From Acidobacteriota bacterium (GTDB lineage: Bacteria; Acidobacteriota; Vicinamibacteria; Fen-336), in assembly GCA_011526565.1 (NCBI GenBank), contig WYBL01000060.1:1-64000 (forward strand): a stretch of 64,000 nt of DNA. Direction: 5' to 3'. Position numbers and translations under genes: made by a program. The notes under the pieces are model-generated. The model was not told the origin of the DNA, did not search any database, and was given only the letters and a program-made list of their open reading frames with translations. How positions within the stretch are numbered: position 1 is the first letter of the stretch; each line of letters opens with the position of its first letter. Of the stretch, positions 35,941 through 43,377 are shown piece after piece.

Positions 35941-37884
35941 ATGGATCTCTGGCACGGCTCTGCCTCCGATTTCTTGAGACTCGCCTCGACGGGCGCGCTC
36001 CCGAAGCACATGCTGGGCAACTTCTACGGGCTGCACGGAGCGCAGCCCAGCCCTGCAGAGGTTCGGAGCTGGGAGTACTCGCTGGCCGAGCTCGCGCAAG
36101 CTGTGCGACCCCTGGCCGAGCGGGCCGATGTGGGCGTTTCCATCGCGGCTGATGGCGTGACCGGGTGGAACCACGGCGCTGGCCTGACGACGGCCCGTGG
36201 ACCCCTCGGAGTGGCACTCGAATACCACCTGCCGCTAAGCGCCAAGCGCCTGGACGCGGTGTTCACGGGGCACGACGAGGTGGGCACACCCGGCGCAGTC
36301 GTGGTCGAGCTCAAGCAGTGGTCCGACGTCGACCTCGAAGATGAACACGCCGAGAACGTGCTCGTGGGCGGGGTGGAGCACGTGCATCCCTCCGAGCAAG
36401 CCCGCGACTACGCCTCCTGGCTGGCGGAGTACCACAGCGCGTTCGTCGACGGCGCGATGGTGGCCGCCTCGGCTGCGTACTGCCACAACCTCGCGCCGAC
36501 CGCTGCCGCCCCTCTGCGCGACCCACGCTTCCGCGACGTCCTCGAGGAGAGCCCGCTGTTCGTCGAAGGCCAGGGCGGCGACTTGGCCGGATTCCTGGGC
36601 TCCCAGGTGGGGGCTGGTGGCGGTGTCGCGCTTCTCGACCGTCTGTTCGGGGCGTCGTTCCAGCCGAGCAAGCGTGTGCTGGATCGACTCCAGGCCGTGC
36701 TTGACGGCGACGAGCGCTGGAAGCTCCTGGACGAGCAACGTCTGGCCTACAACGCGATCCTCGCCGAGGTGCGGCGACAGCGGGCGCGCGTGGGCCGGTC
36801 CACGGTTCTCGTTCGAGGCGGACCGGGCACCGGCAAGACGGTCGTTGCCGTTCAACTCCTGGCGGCTGCGCTGCGCCTTGGCTGGAAGGCCGCCCACGCG
36901 ACCGGTGGAAAGGCCTTCACGACGGCCCTCCGCTCCGCGTTCTCGGGGGCCGACGACCTGTTCATCTGGAACATGAACGTACGCAACGCTCCGACTCAAG
37001 GGCTCGACCTCCTGCTGGTGGACGAGGCCCATCGAGTTCGGGCGACGAGTGACACCCGCTGGACCCGGGCCGCGGAGCGTGGCAAGCGCAGCCAGACCGA
37101 GGAGCTGATGAATGCCGCCAAGGTAACCGTGTTTCTCCTCGACGAGAACCAGTTCGTGCGGCCCGACGAGATCGGGTCGAGCAGCGTCATCCAGGAAGAA
37201 GCGAGGCGCCTGGGTGTCAGGGTCAAGGCTGTCGACCTGGCCACGCAGTTCCGATGCGGTGGGTGTCGCGAGTACACGCAGTGGGTCGACTGGGTCCTCG
37301 GCTTCGCGGACGACCGGCCGGAGCCGTGGGGCGAGAAGTACAGCGTCTCCATGGTGGACGACCCCGAGAGCCTCGAGCAGTTGATCGCCGAAACCCAGGC
37401 TCCCGAGACGGCGCGCCTCGTTGCTGGCTTCTGCTGGCCCTGGAGCGACGCTACGGCCGATCGGCAGCTTGTGCCCGACGTCGAGATCGGGAACTGGCGT
37501 CGCCCCTGGAACGAGAAGGCCAAGGACAAGGCCTACCCGCCCGCGAGGCACCCGTACACGCGCTGGGCGATGACGCCCGAGGGCGAGAAGCAGATCGGAT
37601 GCATCTACAGTGCTCAGGGGTTCGAATTCACGCGCGTCGGCGTGATCTGGGGTCCAGACCTGGTCTGGCGCGACGGCCAGTGGGCGGCCAACCGCAGCGC
37701 GTCCTACGACAAGCCGGTGAAGTCTCGCGGCGCCGACATGCTGACCCTCGTGCGAAACGCCTACCGCGTCCTGCTGACGCGGGGTCTCCGAGGATCGCGG
37801 CTACTCATCCTGGACGAGCAGACGCGAGCCCACGTCGCGGACGCTCTGGCGGGCATGCAGGGGCCACAGCCACCCGCCCGTTAG
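35941..37884 (+). CDS. DUF2075 helicase fused to a PD-(D/E)XK-like nuclease
   Basis: The 647-residue protein has an N-terminal restriction-endonuclease-like part: D105 in RLDAVFTG and E123-x-K125 in VVVELKQW form a D...ExK site. A DUF2075 superfamily-1 ATPase follows, with Walker A RGGPGTGKT (K299), Walker B LLLVDEAHRV, the TQFRCGG motif, and late motifs IYSAQGFEF and YRVLLTRGLRGSRLL. DUF2075 ATPases relate to Schlafen and SF1 helicases. Nuclease plus helicase, a divergent membrane nuclease and nearby toxin-antitoxin pairs suggest genome defence (inference). The last four bases overlap the convergent TPR gene. Confidence 0.8.
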   Translation: MDLWHGSASDFLRLASTGALPKHMLGNFYGLHGAQPSPAEVRSWEYSLAELAQAVRPLAERADVGVSIAADGVTGWNHGAGLTTARGPLGVALEYHLPLSAKRLDAVFTGHDEVGTPGAVVVELKQWSDVDLEDEHAENVLVGGVEHVHPSEQARDYASWLAEYHSAFVDGAMVAASAAYCHNLAPTAAAPLRDPRFRDVLEESPLFVEGQGGDLAGFLGSQVGAGGGVALLDRLFGASFQPSKRVLDRLQAVLDGDERWKLLDEQRLAYNAILAEVRRQRARVGRSTVLVRGGPGTGKTVVAVQLLAAALRLGWKAAHATGGKAFTTALRSAFSGADDLFIWNMNVRNAPTQGLDLLLVDEAHRVRATSDTRWTRAAERGKRSQTEELMNAAKVTVFLLDENQFVRPDEIGSSSVIQEEARRLGVRVKAVDLATQFRCGGCREYTQWVDWVLGFADDRPEPWGEKYSVSMVDDPESLEQLIAETQAPETARLVAGFCWPWSDATADRQLVPDVEIGNWRRPWNEKAKDKAYPPARHPYTRWAMTPEGEKQIGCIYSAQGFEFTRVGVIWGPDLVWRDGQWAANRSASYDKPVKSRGADMLTLVRNAYRVLLTRGLRGSRLLILDEQTRAHVADALAGMQGPQPPAR

Positions 37885-38969
37885 CTGCGGTCGGACCCTC
37901 GGCGCAGGCTGAGGGCCGCCGCGTACTCCGCGCTGAGATCGAACCCTGCGTCGAGCTTTGGGTCGATCCGCTTCAGCCCGACGTACATCATCGACACGAG
38001 CTGCAACCCGCTGAAGGTCTTGTTCGGGATCGCCTTGAGTGTGTACTTCCGCTCCGGGTCGCCGACGTCGAGGCCGCTGCGTCCGAGCATCGCGATCTCG
38101 AAAGTGATCTCCTTGGTTTCCCGCAGTGGAAGCTCATCGAACAGTTCCAGGGCCGACAAGCAGTACGCCATCGCGTCGGGACGCGGCCCGCTCGCCCGGA
38201 AGCCCTTCTGGGCGAGGGCGCTTCGATCCGCGCGCAGGATCTCTGCCAGCGGCGTATCCGGTGCGAGGCCGATCGCGGTCCCGAGGGCGGCATCGGCGTC
38301 CTCGACTCGATCCGCCGCGAGCAGCGTGCGAGCCAGCCCTGCGGCGGCCTGCTGATCCCGCGGCAGCAGTTCCACAGCCTTGCGGAACAGACGTTCAGCT
38401 TCGGCGAGGTTGCCGTTGTTGCCCTCGATGGCTGCGAGGTTCCGGTAGGCATACCCATCGGTCGCGTCGAGTTCGATCGCGTAACGCAGGGCCTTTGCTG
38501 CCTCGGCCGGGCGGTCGCCGCGGAAGTACGCGACGCCCAATGCCACGTACACGCTGGCGCGGGGTGGGCCCAGGCGCGAGGCCTTCTCGAGCAACCCGGT
38601 GGCCCGCTCGATGCGCCCCGTGTCCGAGCAGGCCATTCCCAGATTGAAGAGCGCGCGAGGATCTTCCGGGTCGATCCGCAGCAGCTCTTCGAGGATGGGC
38701 ATCGCGGCCGCGTAGTCGCCCCGCTGGAGCAGTTCGACACTGTAGTCGAGCGGGCTTGCGGCGCCCTCCGCCGGCAGCCACGACACGGTCAGCGTGTCGT
38801 CTTCGATCGCTACGGTGACCCGTCCGCCATTGGCCGCAAGGCGGTCCTCGAAATACCGAGCGACCGCGACCTCGAACTGCTCCGAGCCAGGCTCACGAGC
38901 GCCTTCAGGCAACTGCGACCGGTCGAAATCGGCGATGCCGAGAGTGAACGTGAAGGGCCTGGTGCTCAC
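37881..38969 (-). CDS. Tetratricopeptide-repeat protein
   Basis: The 362-residue protein has an N-terminal domain of about 75 residues (TFTLGIADFDRSQLPEG to VSWLP) and at least five TPR units (~80-245), seen as repeats such as ALFNLGMACSDTGRIERATG and AYRNLAAIEGNNGNLAEAER. The ~100-residue C-terminal region is unrecognised. GTG 38969 overlaps the stop of the upstream gene by four bases, so the two are translationally coupled. TPRs mediate protein binding; the partner is probably the coupled protein. No enzyme motif is visible. Confidence 0.75.
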   Translation of the reverse strand: MSTRPFTFTLGIADFDRSQLPEGAREPGSEQFEVAVARYFEDRLAANGGRVTVAIEDDTLTVSWLPAEGAASPLDYSVELLQRGDYAAAMPILEELLRIDPEDPRALFNLGMACSDTGRIERATGLLEKASRLGPPRASVYVALGVAYFRGDRPAEAAKALRYAIELDATDGYAYRNLAAIEGNNGNLAEAERLFRKAVELLPRDQQAAAGLARTLLAADRVEDADAALGTAIGLAPDTPLAEILRADRSALAQKGFRASGPRPDAMAYCLSALELFDELPLRETKEITFEIAMLGRSGLDVGDPERKYTLKAIPNKTFSGLQLVSMMYVGLKRIDPKLDAGFDLSAEYAAALSLRRGSDRS

Positions 38970-39712
38970 TGCAGGGGGACCCACCGATACCAGTCGGTCA
39001 CGCCGAGCAGCCCGGCCCAAGAGTCCACCCGCTGGCGATCGCCCCCCGAGCCTTCCGGGATCGCGTTCCAGGCGTCCAGAAGCTCCTGCCCTCGGCGATC
39101 GAAACCGCGGGCGGCGTAGGGAACGCCGAACCGCGAGATGCCCAGCAACAGGTCCGCGAACAGGGCCGTCGCCGCGTTCATCGACACGCTCGCACGGTAG
39201 ACGTCGCGCGGCGCGATGGCTTCCACGTTGGGTGCCAGGGCTTGCGCCGCTTGGCTCTGCTCCTGGGCGATGGCCTCGGCCTGCTGCTCGGCCAGTTTCG
39301 GATGGGTCACGCGAAGCCTCTCGTTGATCCGCATTCCGATCGGCTGCGAGCGAAGCTGCGTCAGCAGGCCGTCGTGGAGCTGGGTCGCGAACTTCTCTCG
39401 GACTCCTTCGGGAACGGTGTCCGGAAGCGCCCCCCGGATCGCGTCCAGGCCACGTCCGGTCGAAGCGAACAGCTTCCGTTCGCCGTCCGGCAAGGAGTAG
39501 AGGCGCAACGTGAAGCTGGCCTCGAAGGCGAGGTGGTACTCGGCGGTTGGGCTGGCCGGGTTGTAGGTGGCAACGTGAGTCCGGGCGCCCGAACGGGCCA
39601 TCTTAAAGCGCCCTGGAACCGCCAGGGCTCCGTCACGTTCCACGGCCACCGGCATGCCGGTCAGCCGCTCGACTTCGGCGAAGAGTGCGGTGAGTTGCGG
39701 GGAGAGGCTCAC
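38966..39712 (-). CDS. Unrecognised protein coupled to the TPR gene
   Basis: I do not recognise a family in this 248-residue soluble protein. It begins SLSPQLTALFAEVERLTGMP, has a beta-rich stretch (~35-80; HLAFEASFTLRLYSLPDGER), a helical middle with a Gln/Ala-rich segment (EQQAEAIAQEQSQAAQAL), and a Trp-containing C-terminus (GVTDWYRWVPLQ). No signal peptide or membrane helix is seen. It starts at GTG 39712, 34 bases behind a four-helix-bundle gene, and overlaps the TPR gene by GTGA. It probably forms a complex with the TPR protein. Confidence 0.65.
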   Translation of the reverse strand: MSLSPQLTALFAEVERLTGMPVAVERDGALAVPGRFKMARSGARTHVATYNPASPTAEYHLAFEASFTLRLYSLPDGERKLFASTGRGLDAIRGALPDTVPEGVREKFATQLHDGLLTQLRSQPIGMRINERLRVTHPKLAEQQAEAIAQEQSQAAQALAPNVEAIAPRDVYRASVSMNAATALFADLLLGISRFGVPYAARGFDRRGQELLDAWNAIPEGSGGDRQRVDSWAGLLGVTDWYRWVPLQ

Positions 39713-39746
39713 GCGCCGATCTTACCGGCTGATCCGACACGGCCCG

Positions 39747-40097
39747 TTATCCGGCCTGCTTCCGCCAGAGCCCGGTGGTCGTCTGCACTACTCGCCGCAG
39801 CACCCGCCGCGCCTCTGTGACATCCACATCCGCCTCCAGCAGATCCAGGATCGCCACGCACTCCAGCGCCGACCCCCGCGCGATCGCGGTGAACCGCGCC
39901 TGCTCGCCGCGCGAACCGCGCCCGTACCCCTCGGCCAGATTCAGCACCACACTGGCCGCCGCCCGCCGAAGCTGGTCCCCCAGTCCGCTCCCGTGGGGAG
40001 CCAGATTCGCCACCTTGCGATGGAACTCGACCGCCAGCCGATAGCAGTCGAGCCGGTGAACCGTGCCGTCGTTGCTGTTGGGGACCGTGTAAGCCAT
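39747..40097 (-). CDS. Four-helix-bundle (S23 / 23S rRNA intervening-sequence type) protein, copy 1
   Basis: The 116-residue helical protein carries the family signature LNLAEGYGR followed by ARFTAIARGSALECVAIL, as in proteins first found in 23S rRNA intervening sequences and related to Avd of diversity-generating retroelements. A paralogue of identical length lies inverted at 42219. The GAGGAGG ribosome site and the start are embedded in the 3' arm of a large hairpin (40098-40180), suggesting translational control. No rRNA or reverse transcriptase is near. Function in this free-standing form is unknown. Confidence 0.85.
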   Translation of the reverse strand: MAYTVPNSNDGTVHRLDCYRLAVEFHRKVANLAPHGSGLGDQLRRAAASVVLNLAEGYGRGSRGEQARFTAIARGSALECVAILDLLEADVDVTEARRVLRRVVQTTTGLWRKQAG

Positions 40098-40180
40098 CGC
40101 GCCACCTCCTCGGCGGGGCCCCTTGCCCCGCCTTCGCAGCAGGAGGCGGGCAAGGGGCCCTCAGTCGAGGAGGTGGCGCG
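40098..40180 (-). promoter_or_regulatory. Large hairpin sequestering the ribosome site of the four-helix-bundle gene
   Basis: CGCGCCACCTCCTC (40098-40111) and GAGGAGGTGGCGCG (40167-40180) are perfect 14-bp inverted repeats. Inside, a 16-bp stem with one bulged base joins 40116-40132 with 40145-40160. On the minus-strand transcript the outer stem pairs the Shine-Dalgarno GAGGAGG with CCTCCTC and ends exactly at the ATG. Confidence 0.75.
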
Positions 40181-40190
40181 CCCACACTGC

Positions 40191-40230
40191 GTTCCGCCAA
40201 CAGCCGGGCACGGCCCGTGACGGCGGGAAC
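40191..40230. repeat. Second hairpin upstream of the four-helix-bundle gene
   Basis: GTTCCGCC (40191-40198) pairs with GGCGGGAAC (40222-40230) with one bulge, enclosing CGGGC (40205-40209) and GCCCG (40213-40217). It lies next to the larger hairpin and probably belongs to the same mobile or regulatory unit. Confidence 0.5.
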
Positions 40231-40335
40231 CGCAAACCGCCCGCCGGCGCGGGACGTGCGGGACGCACCGGGAACGTCCGCACCGCAGCGGTTTGCCGCC
40301 TGTCTGAGATGAACGAATACCTTCAGCTCGGCCAG

Positions 40336-41034
40336 CTACAGGTCGCGGAATAACTCCTGGAACACCGCGATCGAAGTGTTGGATTGAAGGCCTCCTGCAA
40401 ACAGCCAGGACACCCACTCATCGACGACCTGAAGGGCGTCCTCGGACAGCCGCCACGGAGAAATCTGGTACCCGGCCGGGTCGGCGCCGATCGGGAAAAG
40501 GTGATCGAGGCGAAGGATCGACTCCGCGACGCCCCCGATCGGCAGAGCGTCCGTCATGTACTGCGGATACTCGCCATGGCGGATCCGCTTGACGAACTCC
40601 GCCCCCCAACCACCGCGGGTGTAACTGGCATCGGCGCCGTAGTAGGGAGCGACCAGGAGGGTTCGCGCACTCTGATAGGCGGCGGCGTCTCTGCGGAGAG
40701 CGGCGGGGACGGGGCGACCGCCGCTGCTGACCACGATGGCCGGCCGCACCTTGCTGCGCTGGACGGCGTAGTGCTCGCCGGGGTGAAGGGGCAGGGCGGC
40801 CACGGGCAAACCGTCGCCAGCCCCTGATGTGCCCGGGCGAAACGGCTCGACCCTCAACTCGGCTCGAGAGTGCTCGCCGGGGTCGGCGCTCCTCTTCGCC
40901 ACGAAGAGTCGATGCGGCTTCTGCTCGGGGTAGGGGACGAGCGTTCGGATCAGGCGACCGCGGACCACAGTCTGAGCTGGGTCCTCCACCCACCAAGAAC
41001 CGAACTGAGCCTGGATGCTGTCCTCAGGGAACAT
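40336..41034 (-). CDS. Candidate toxin of a Panacea toxin-antitoxin pair (PemK/MazF-like)
   Basis: The 232-residue protein contains HPGEHYAVQRSKVRPAIVVS and, after a short helix, RTLLVAPYYGAD. This resembles the SH3-like barrel of PemK/MazF toxins, where the RPAIVVS strand is the hallmark. The N-terminal ~80 residues and the C-terminal helical ~60 residues lie outside that core, so it is longer than MazF. ATG 41034 overlaps the end of the Panacea gene by 11 bases. Panacea antitoxins are known to pair with many toxin folds, which fits. Catalytic residues are not assured. Confidence 0.55.
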   Translation of the reverse strand: MFPEDSIQAQFGSWWVEDPAQTVVRGRLIRTLVPYPEQKPHRLFVAKRSADPGEHSRAELRVEPFRPGTSGAGDGLPVAALPLHPGEHYAVQRSKVRPAIVVSSGGRPVPAALRRDAAAYQSARTLLVAPYYGADASYTRGGWGAEFVKRIRHGEYPQYMTDALPIGGVAESILRLDHLFPIGADPAGYQISPWRLSEDALQVVDEWVSWLFAGGLQSNTSIAVFQELFRDL

Positions 41035-41800
41035 CCCGTCCGGCCCGCGTGGGGGACGTCCAGATGTCGTCCGAGAACGTGGCGCCGCCTTCGAGTGTGG
41101 GCACCGGCTCCCCCGCGAGGCTGTCGAGCCAGCGGACGCCCTCTTCGAAGACCTCGTCGTAGCGCGGCTGCACGACCACGACCGCTGCGCGTTCCCGGCG
41201 TCGCGCAGCCAGCCGCTCCTGCATCTCCACCCTGGCCTGTCGCACGGCTTCCTTCCTGGCCCGGCGGACCTTTGCTGTCGGCGCTTCAGGTTCAGCCGGG
41301 GGAGCGGCGGTTTCGGCGGCCGGAGCGGCCGCGAAGTGGAGCAATTCTCCGGGTACGGCCCGCAGCATCGGGTCCGTTCGGTAGACGTAACTGAGCAGGC
41401 CCCCCGTGTCGTCGCCGTACTCGTGAACGGCACGCCGGACAGCCGACACGATCTCAGGCGGAAGGTCACGTGCCGTCTCAGCGAACAGGTGATCGTCGAG
41501 GACCTTGAAGCGGACTCGTTCTTCGGCGTCCCGCCCGGCAAACACTCGCCGCTGGGCATGTACCGACTCGGTGACCGACTCGATGCGCCCAAGGACATCG
41601 ACCGCCCACGGGCCGAACCTGTAGAAGGTCCAGGGTGTACCGGTGTAAGTCTCCCCATCGTGCCGTTCCGCATAGGCGAGGTCGGCAAGGTACACATACT
41701 TGAGGAGATGGATCGGCCCGAGTTCTTGCTGGCCCGGGTCTTCCTGCCCTGCGGCGGCGAGGGCAAAGCGGAGGACAAGATCCACGCGGTCGACGTTCAT
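41024..41800 (-). CDS. Panacea (DUF4065, SocA-like) domain antitoxin
   Basis: The 258-residue protein has a Panacea domain in its first ~150 residues (LGPIHLLKYVYLADLAYAER, then TPWTFYRFGPWAVDVLGRIE), the core of the hyper-promiscuous PanA antitoxins and SocA. A Pro/Ala-rich linker leads to a strongly charged helix (RRARKEAVRQARVEMQERL) and a C-terminal tail. ATG 41800 was chosen because the domain begins directly after it; the upstream frame is low-complexity. It precedes and overlaps the toxin candidate, the usual antitoxin-first order. Confidence 0.78.
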   Translation of the reverse strand: MNVDRVDLVLRFALAAAGQEDPGQQELGPIHLLKYVYLADLAYAERHDGETYTGTPWTFYRFGPWAVDVLGRIESVTESVHAQRRVFAGRDAEERVRFKVLDDHLFAETARDLPPEIVSAVRRAVHEYGDDTGGLLSYVYRTDPMLRAVPGELLHFAAAPAAETAAPPAEPEAPTAKVRRARKEAVRQARVEMQERLAARRRERAAVVVVQPRYDEVFEEGVRWLDSLAGEPVPTLEGGATFSDDIWTSPTRAGRDVP

Positions 41801-41906
41801 GCGCGCGCTGGACAACGTCGAAAAGTCTACTCCGTTTCGCGACCTTGACGCCCTCCCACTCAACTCGGTCCAGACCGAGTTCGGCGCGCCGACCGTGGTT
41901 CTCGCC

Positions 41907-42034
41907 GGCGCGCGGGCGGGGTCACGCCGCGCCGGCCCGGGTCCCGCGGCGCGGGCGGGGTGGGCTCGCTCCCTTCGCTCGCTTGCCGGTCCGGGGTGGC
42001 GCACGCGGTTCGCGGCGTGCGCGGTCGGGAACGG
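41907..42034 (+). repeat. 127-bp direct repeat, copy R1
   Basis: It aligns along its whole length with 43205-43331 with scattered substitutions. The left end is GGCGCGCGGGCGGGGT and the right end CACGCGGTTCGCGGCGTGCG. A GCGCGGGCGGGGT motif occurs twice inside each copy. CGCTCGCTTGCCGG and the like give it local palindromic character. Confidence 0.75.
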
Positions 42035-42053
42035 AAGCGCCCCCGCTCATCCC

Positions 42054-42106
42054 GCGACCGTCGCGCCAGAACCGCTGTGCACGGTCGGTTCTGGCACGCC
42101 GGTCGC
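42054..42106 (+). repeat. Long interrupted hairpin
   Basis: GCGACCG (42054-42060) pairs with CGGTCGC (42100-42106). After a 4x4 internal loop, GCCAGAACCG (42065-42074) pairs perfectly with CGGTTCTGGC (42086-42095). Confidence 0.65.
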
Positions 42107-42150
42107 AGCGCGCACCACGGCTGCCATTGCGGGGCGCTCCTTCGTCGAGC

Positions 42151-42197
42151 GGGGCACCTCGTCGCCCTCCTATTGCGAGAGGGCGACGAGGCGCCCC
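42151..42197 (+). promoter_or_regulatory. 19-bp hairpin before the second four-helix-bundle gene
   Basis: GGGGCACCTCGTCGCCCTC (42151-42169) pairs with GAGGGCGACGAGGCGCCCC (42179-42197) with a single mismatch and a nine-base loop. It ends nine bases before the AAAGGAGG ribosome site, which here is left free, unlike in copy 1. Confidence 0.7.
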
Positions 42198-42218
42198 TCC
42201 ACGACAAAGGAGGTTGCG

Positions 42219-42569
42219 ATGGCGCAGGCGCACCGTAGCGGACACGCGGGAGCGGTCTGCCGGCTGGACGGCTATCGGCTGGCGGTGGAGTTCGATGCCG
42301 CCGTCGTGGCGCTTGGGCTCAAGGGGGATCTGCGGGATCAGTTGTCGCGGGCGTCGGCGAGTGGCGCGCTCAATCTGGCCGAGGGGTACGGTCGCATCTC
42401 GAGGAAGGACAAGCGGCGGTGCTATGCGATCGCGCTCGGGTCGGCGCGGGAGTGTGATGCGGCGCTGGAGCTGGCTTGCGGGCGCGGAGTCGTCGTGCCG
42501 GTCGAAGTCGTGAACGGGATCGCGCGGGTGGTCCGGGTCGTCGAGGGCCTGGTGAAGGCGATGTCGTGA
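42219..42569 (+). CDS. Four-helix-bundle (S23 / 23S rRNA intervening-sequence type) protein, copy 2
   Basis: The 116-residue paralogue of 39747 shares RLDGYRLAVEFDAAV at the N-terminus and LNLAEGYGRISRKDKRRCYA with ALGSARECDAALEL. ATG 42219 follows AAAGGAGG by five bases. Together with copy 1 it brackets the Panacea toxin-antitoxin genes in inverted orientation, each copy having a strong hairpin on its inner, upstream side. Lengths are equal, but the sequences have diverged widely, so the duplication is old. Confidence 0.85.
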   Translation: MAQAHRSGHAGAVCRLDGYRLAVEFDAAVVALGLKGDLRDQLSRASASGALNLAEGYGRISRKDKRRCYAIALGSARECDAALELACGRGVVVPVEVVNGIARVVRVVEGLVKAMS

Positions 42570-42572
42570 GGC

Positions 42573-42818
42573 TCAGCTCGCGAGCTTCTCCCGCACCCAC
42601 TCGCCGATCAGCGTGGCCTCGTCCACTCCCCGTTCCTGTGCCCGGCGCCGTAGTTCGGCCTGTTCGTTGGGAGTGAGGGTCACTCGCAGGTCGTGTGCGC
42701 CTCCGCGAACGAAGACCCTGGCCTCGACCTCCTCCAGATCTTCCTCGTGGTCGGTGAGGTCGTGGTGATCCCAGTAGTCCGCCAGGGCCTGGATCGAATC
42801 CGTTTCGGGAATCTTCAT
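42573..42818 (-). CDS. brnA: BrnA/CopG-type antitoxin
   Basis: The 81-residue protein starts KIPETDSIQALADYWDHHDL with the TDHEEDLEEV motif typical of antitoxins paired with BrnT. A ribbon-helix-helix C-terminus follows (DLRVTLTPNEQAELRRRA, then LIGEWVREKL), which would bind the operon's own promoter. ATG 42818 overlaps the toxin stop by ATGA, in the usual toxin-first order for this family. The 3' end lies three bases from that of the convergent four-helix-bundle gene. Confidence 0.82.
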   Translation of the reverse strand: MKIPETDSIQALADYWDHHDLTDHEEDLEEVEARVFVRGGAHDLRVTLTPNEQAELRRRAQERGVDEATLIGEWVREKLAS

Positions 42819-43099
42819 CGTCTTCGCCAACGGACGAACCGTTGCTGCTCGGCCCGTGTCATGGGTCGAGCCGTTACAGGATAGCCCCGGCCGTCCGGGA
42901 ACGCGATGACCACGCACAAGAGCCGTCGCCCTGTCCGGGTCTCGCCAAGCACGTGGTACACCGGATTCGGGCCATCTCGGCGGGCTCGGAGGACGAGGCT
43001 CGAGCCGAAACACACGTCCTCAACCTCGCCGGGGTGGACCCCGTGCCGAGCGATGTGATCGACTCTGTCGTTCGGCCAGATCAGCGAATGGACCGCCAC
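42815..43099 (-). CDS. brnT: BrnT-family toxin
   Basis: The 94-residue protein matches BrnT: LIWPNDRVDHIARHGVHPGE at the start, then EVEDVCFG, YHVLGETRTGRRLLCVVIAF and the C-terminal VTARPMTRAEQQRF. BrnT is an RelE-fold ribonuclease toxin neutralised by BrnA. GTG 43099 is the start that gives the family length. The gene is translationally coupled to brnA. Confidence 0.8.
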   Translation of the reverse strand: MAVHSLIWPNDRVDHIARHGVHPGEVEDVCFGSSLVLRARRDGPNPVYHVLGETRTGRRLLCVVIAFPDGRGYPVTARPMTRAEQQRFVRWRRR

Positions 43100-43204
43100 G
43101 TACGGATGCTCGCGGATGCCGGTGTCGCCGTGGGTCCGGGGTTCCGGCCCCGCAGGCACCGGCAGGGCGGCGGTTCGGGGCGGCGCGCCGACTCCGCTTG
43201 CGAC

Positions 43205-43331
43205 GGCGCGCGGGCGGGGTGGCGCCGTGCCGGCGGGGGTGCCGCGGCGCGGGCGGGGTGGGCTTGCTCGCTGCGCTCGCTCGCCGGGCGGGGTAGCGCA
43301 CGCGGTTCGCGGCGTGCGCGGTCGGGGACGG
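43205..43331 (+). repeat. 127-bp direct repeat, copy R2
   Basis: Second copy of the element at 41907-42034, in the same orientation, just upstream of brnT (divergent) and about 45 bases before the remnant nucleotidyltransferase gene. The best conserved part is the right third, ending GTTCGCGGCGTGCGCGGTCG. Confidence 0.75.
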
Positions 43332-43377
43332 ACCGTGCCACCCGCAGCGGTACCATACCGCCCTGGGCACCCCGCCG

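Larger units (their letters stand above)
41801..42218. other. 418-bp gap rich in repeats and hairpins
   Basis: No gene was recognised. The gap holds repeat R1 (41907-42034) and two strong hairpins (42054-42106 and 42151-42197), leading to the ribosome site of the four-helix-bundle gene at 42219. Promoters of the divergent Panacea and four-helix-bundle genes must lie here, but none is clear by eye. Confidence 0.6.

Noticed and set aside
39747..42569. The four-helix-bundle genes as part of a 23S rRNA intervening sequence or a diversity-generating retroelement
   Set aside because: No rRNA sequence, reverse transcriptase, template repeat or variable target gene is visible nearby.
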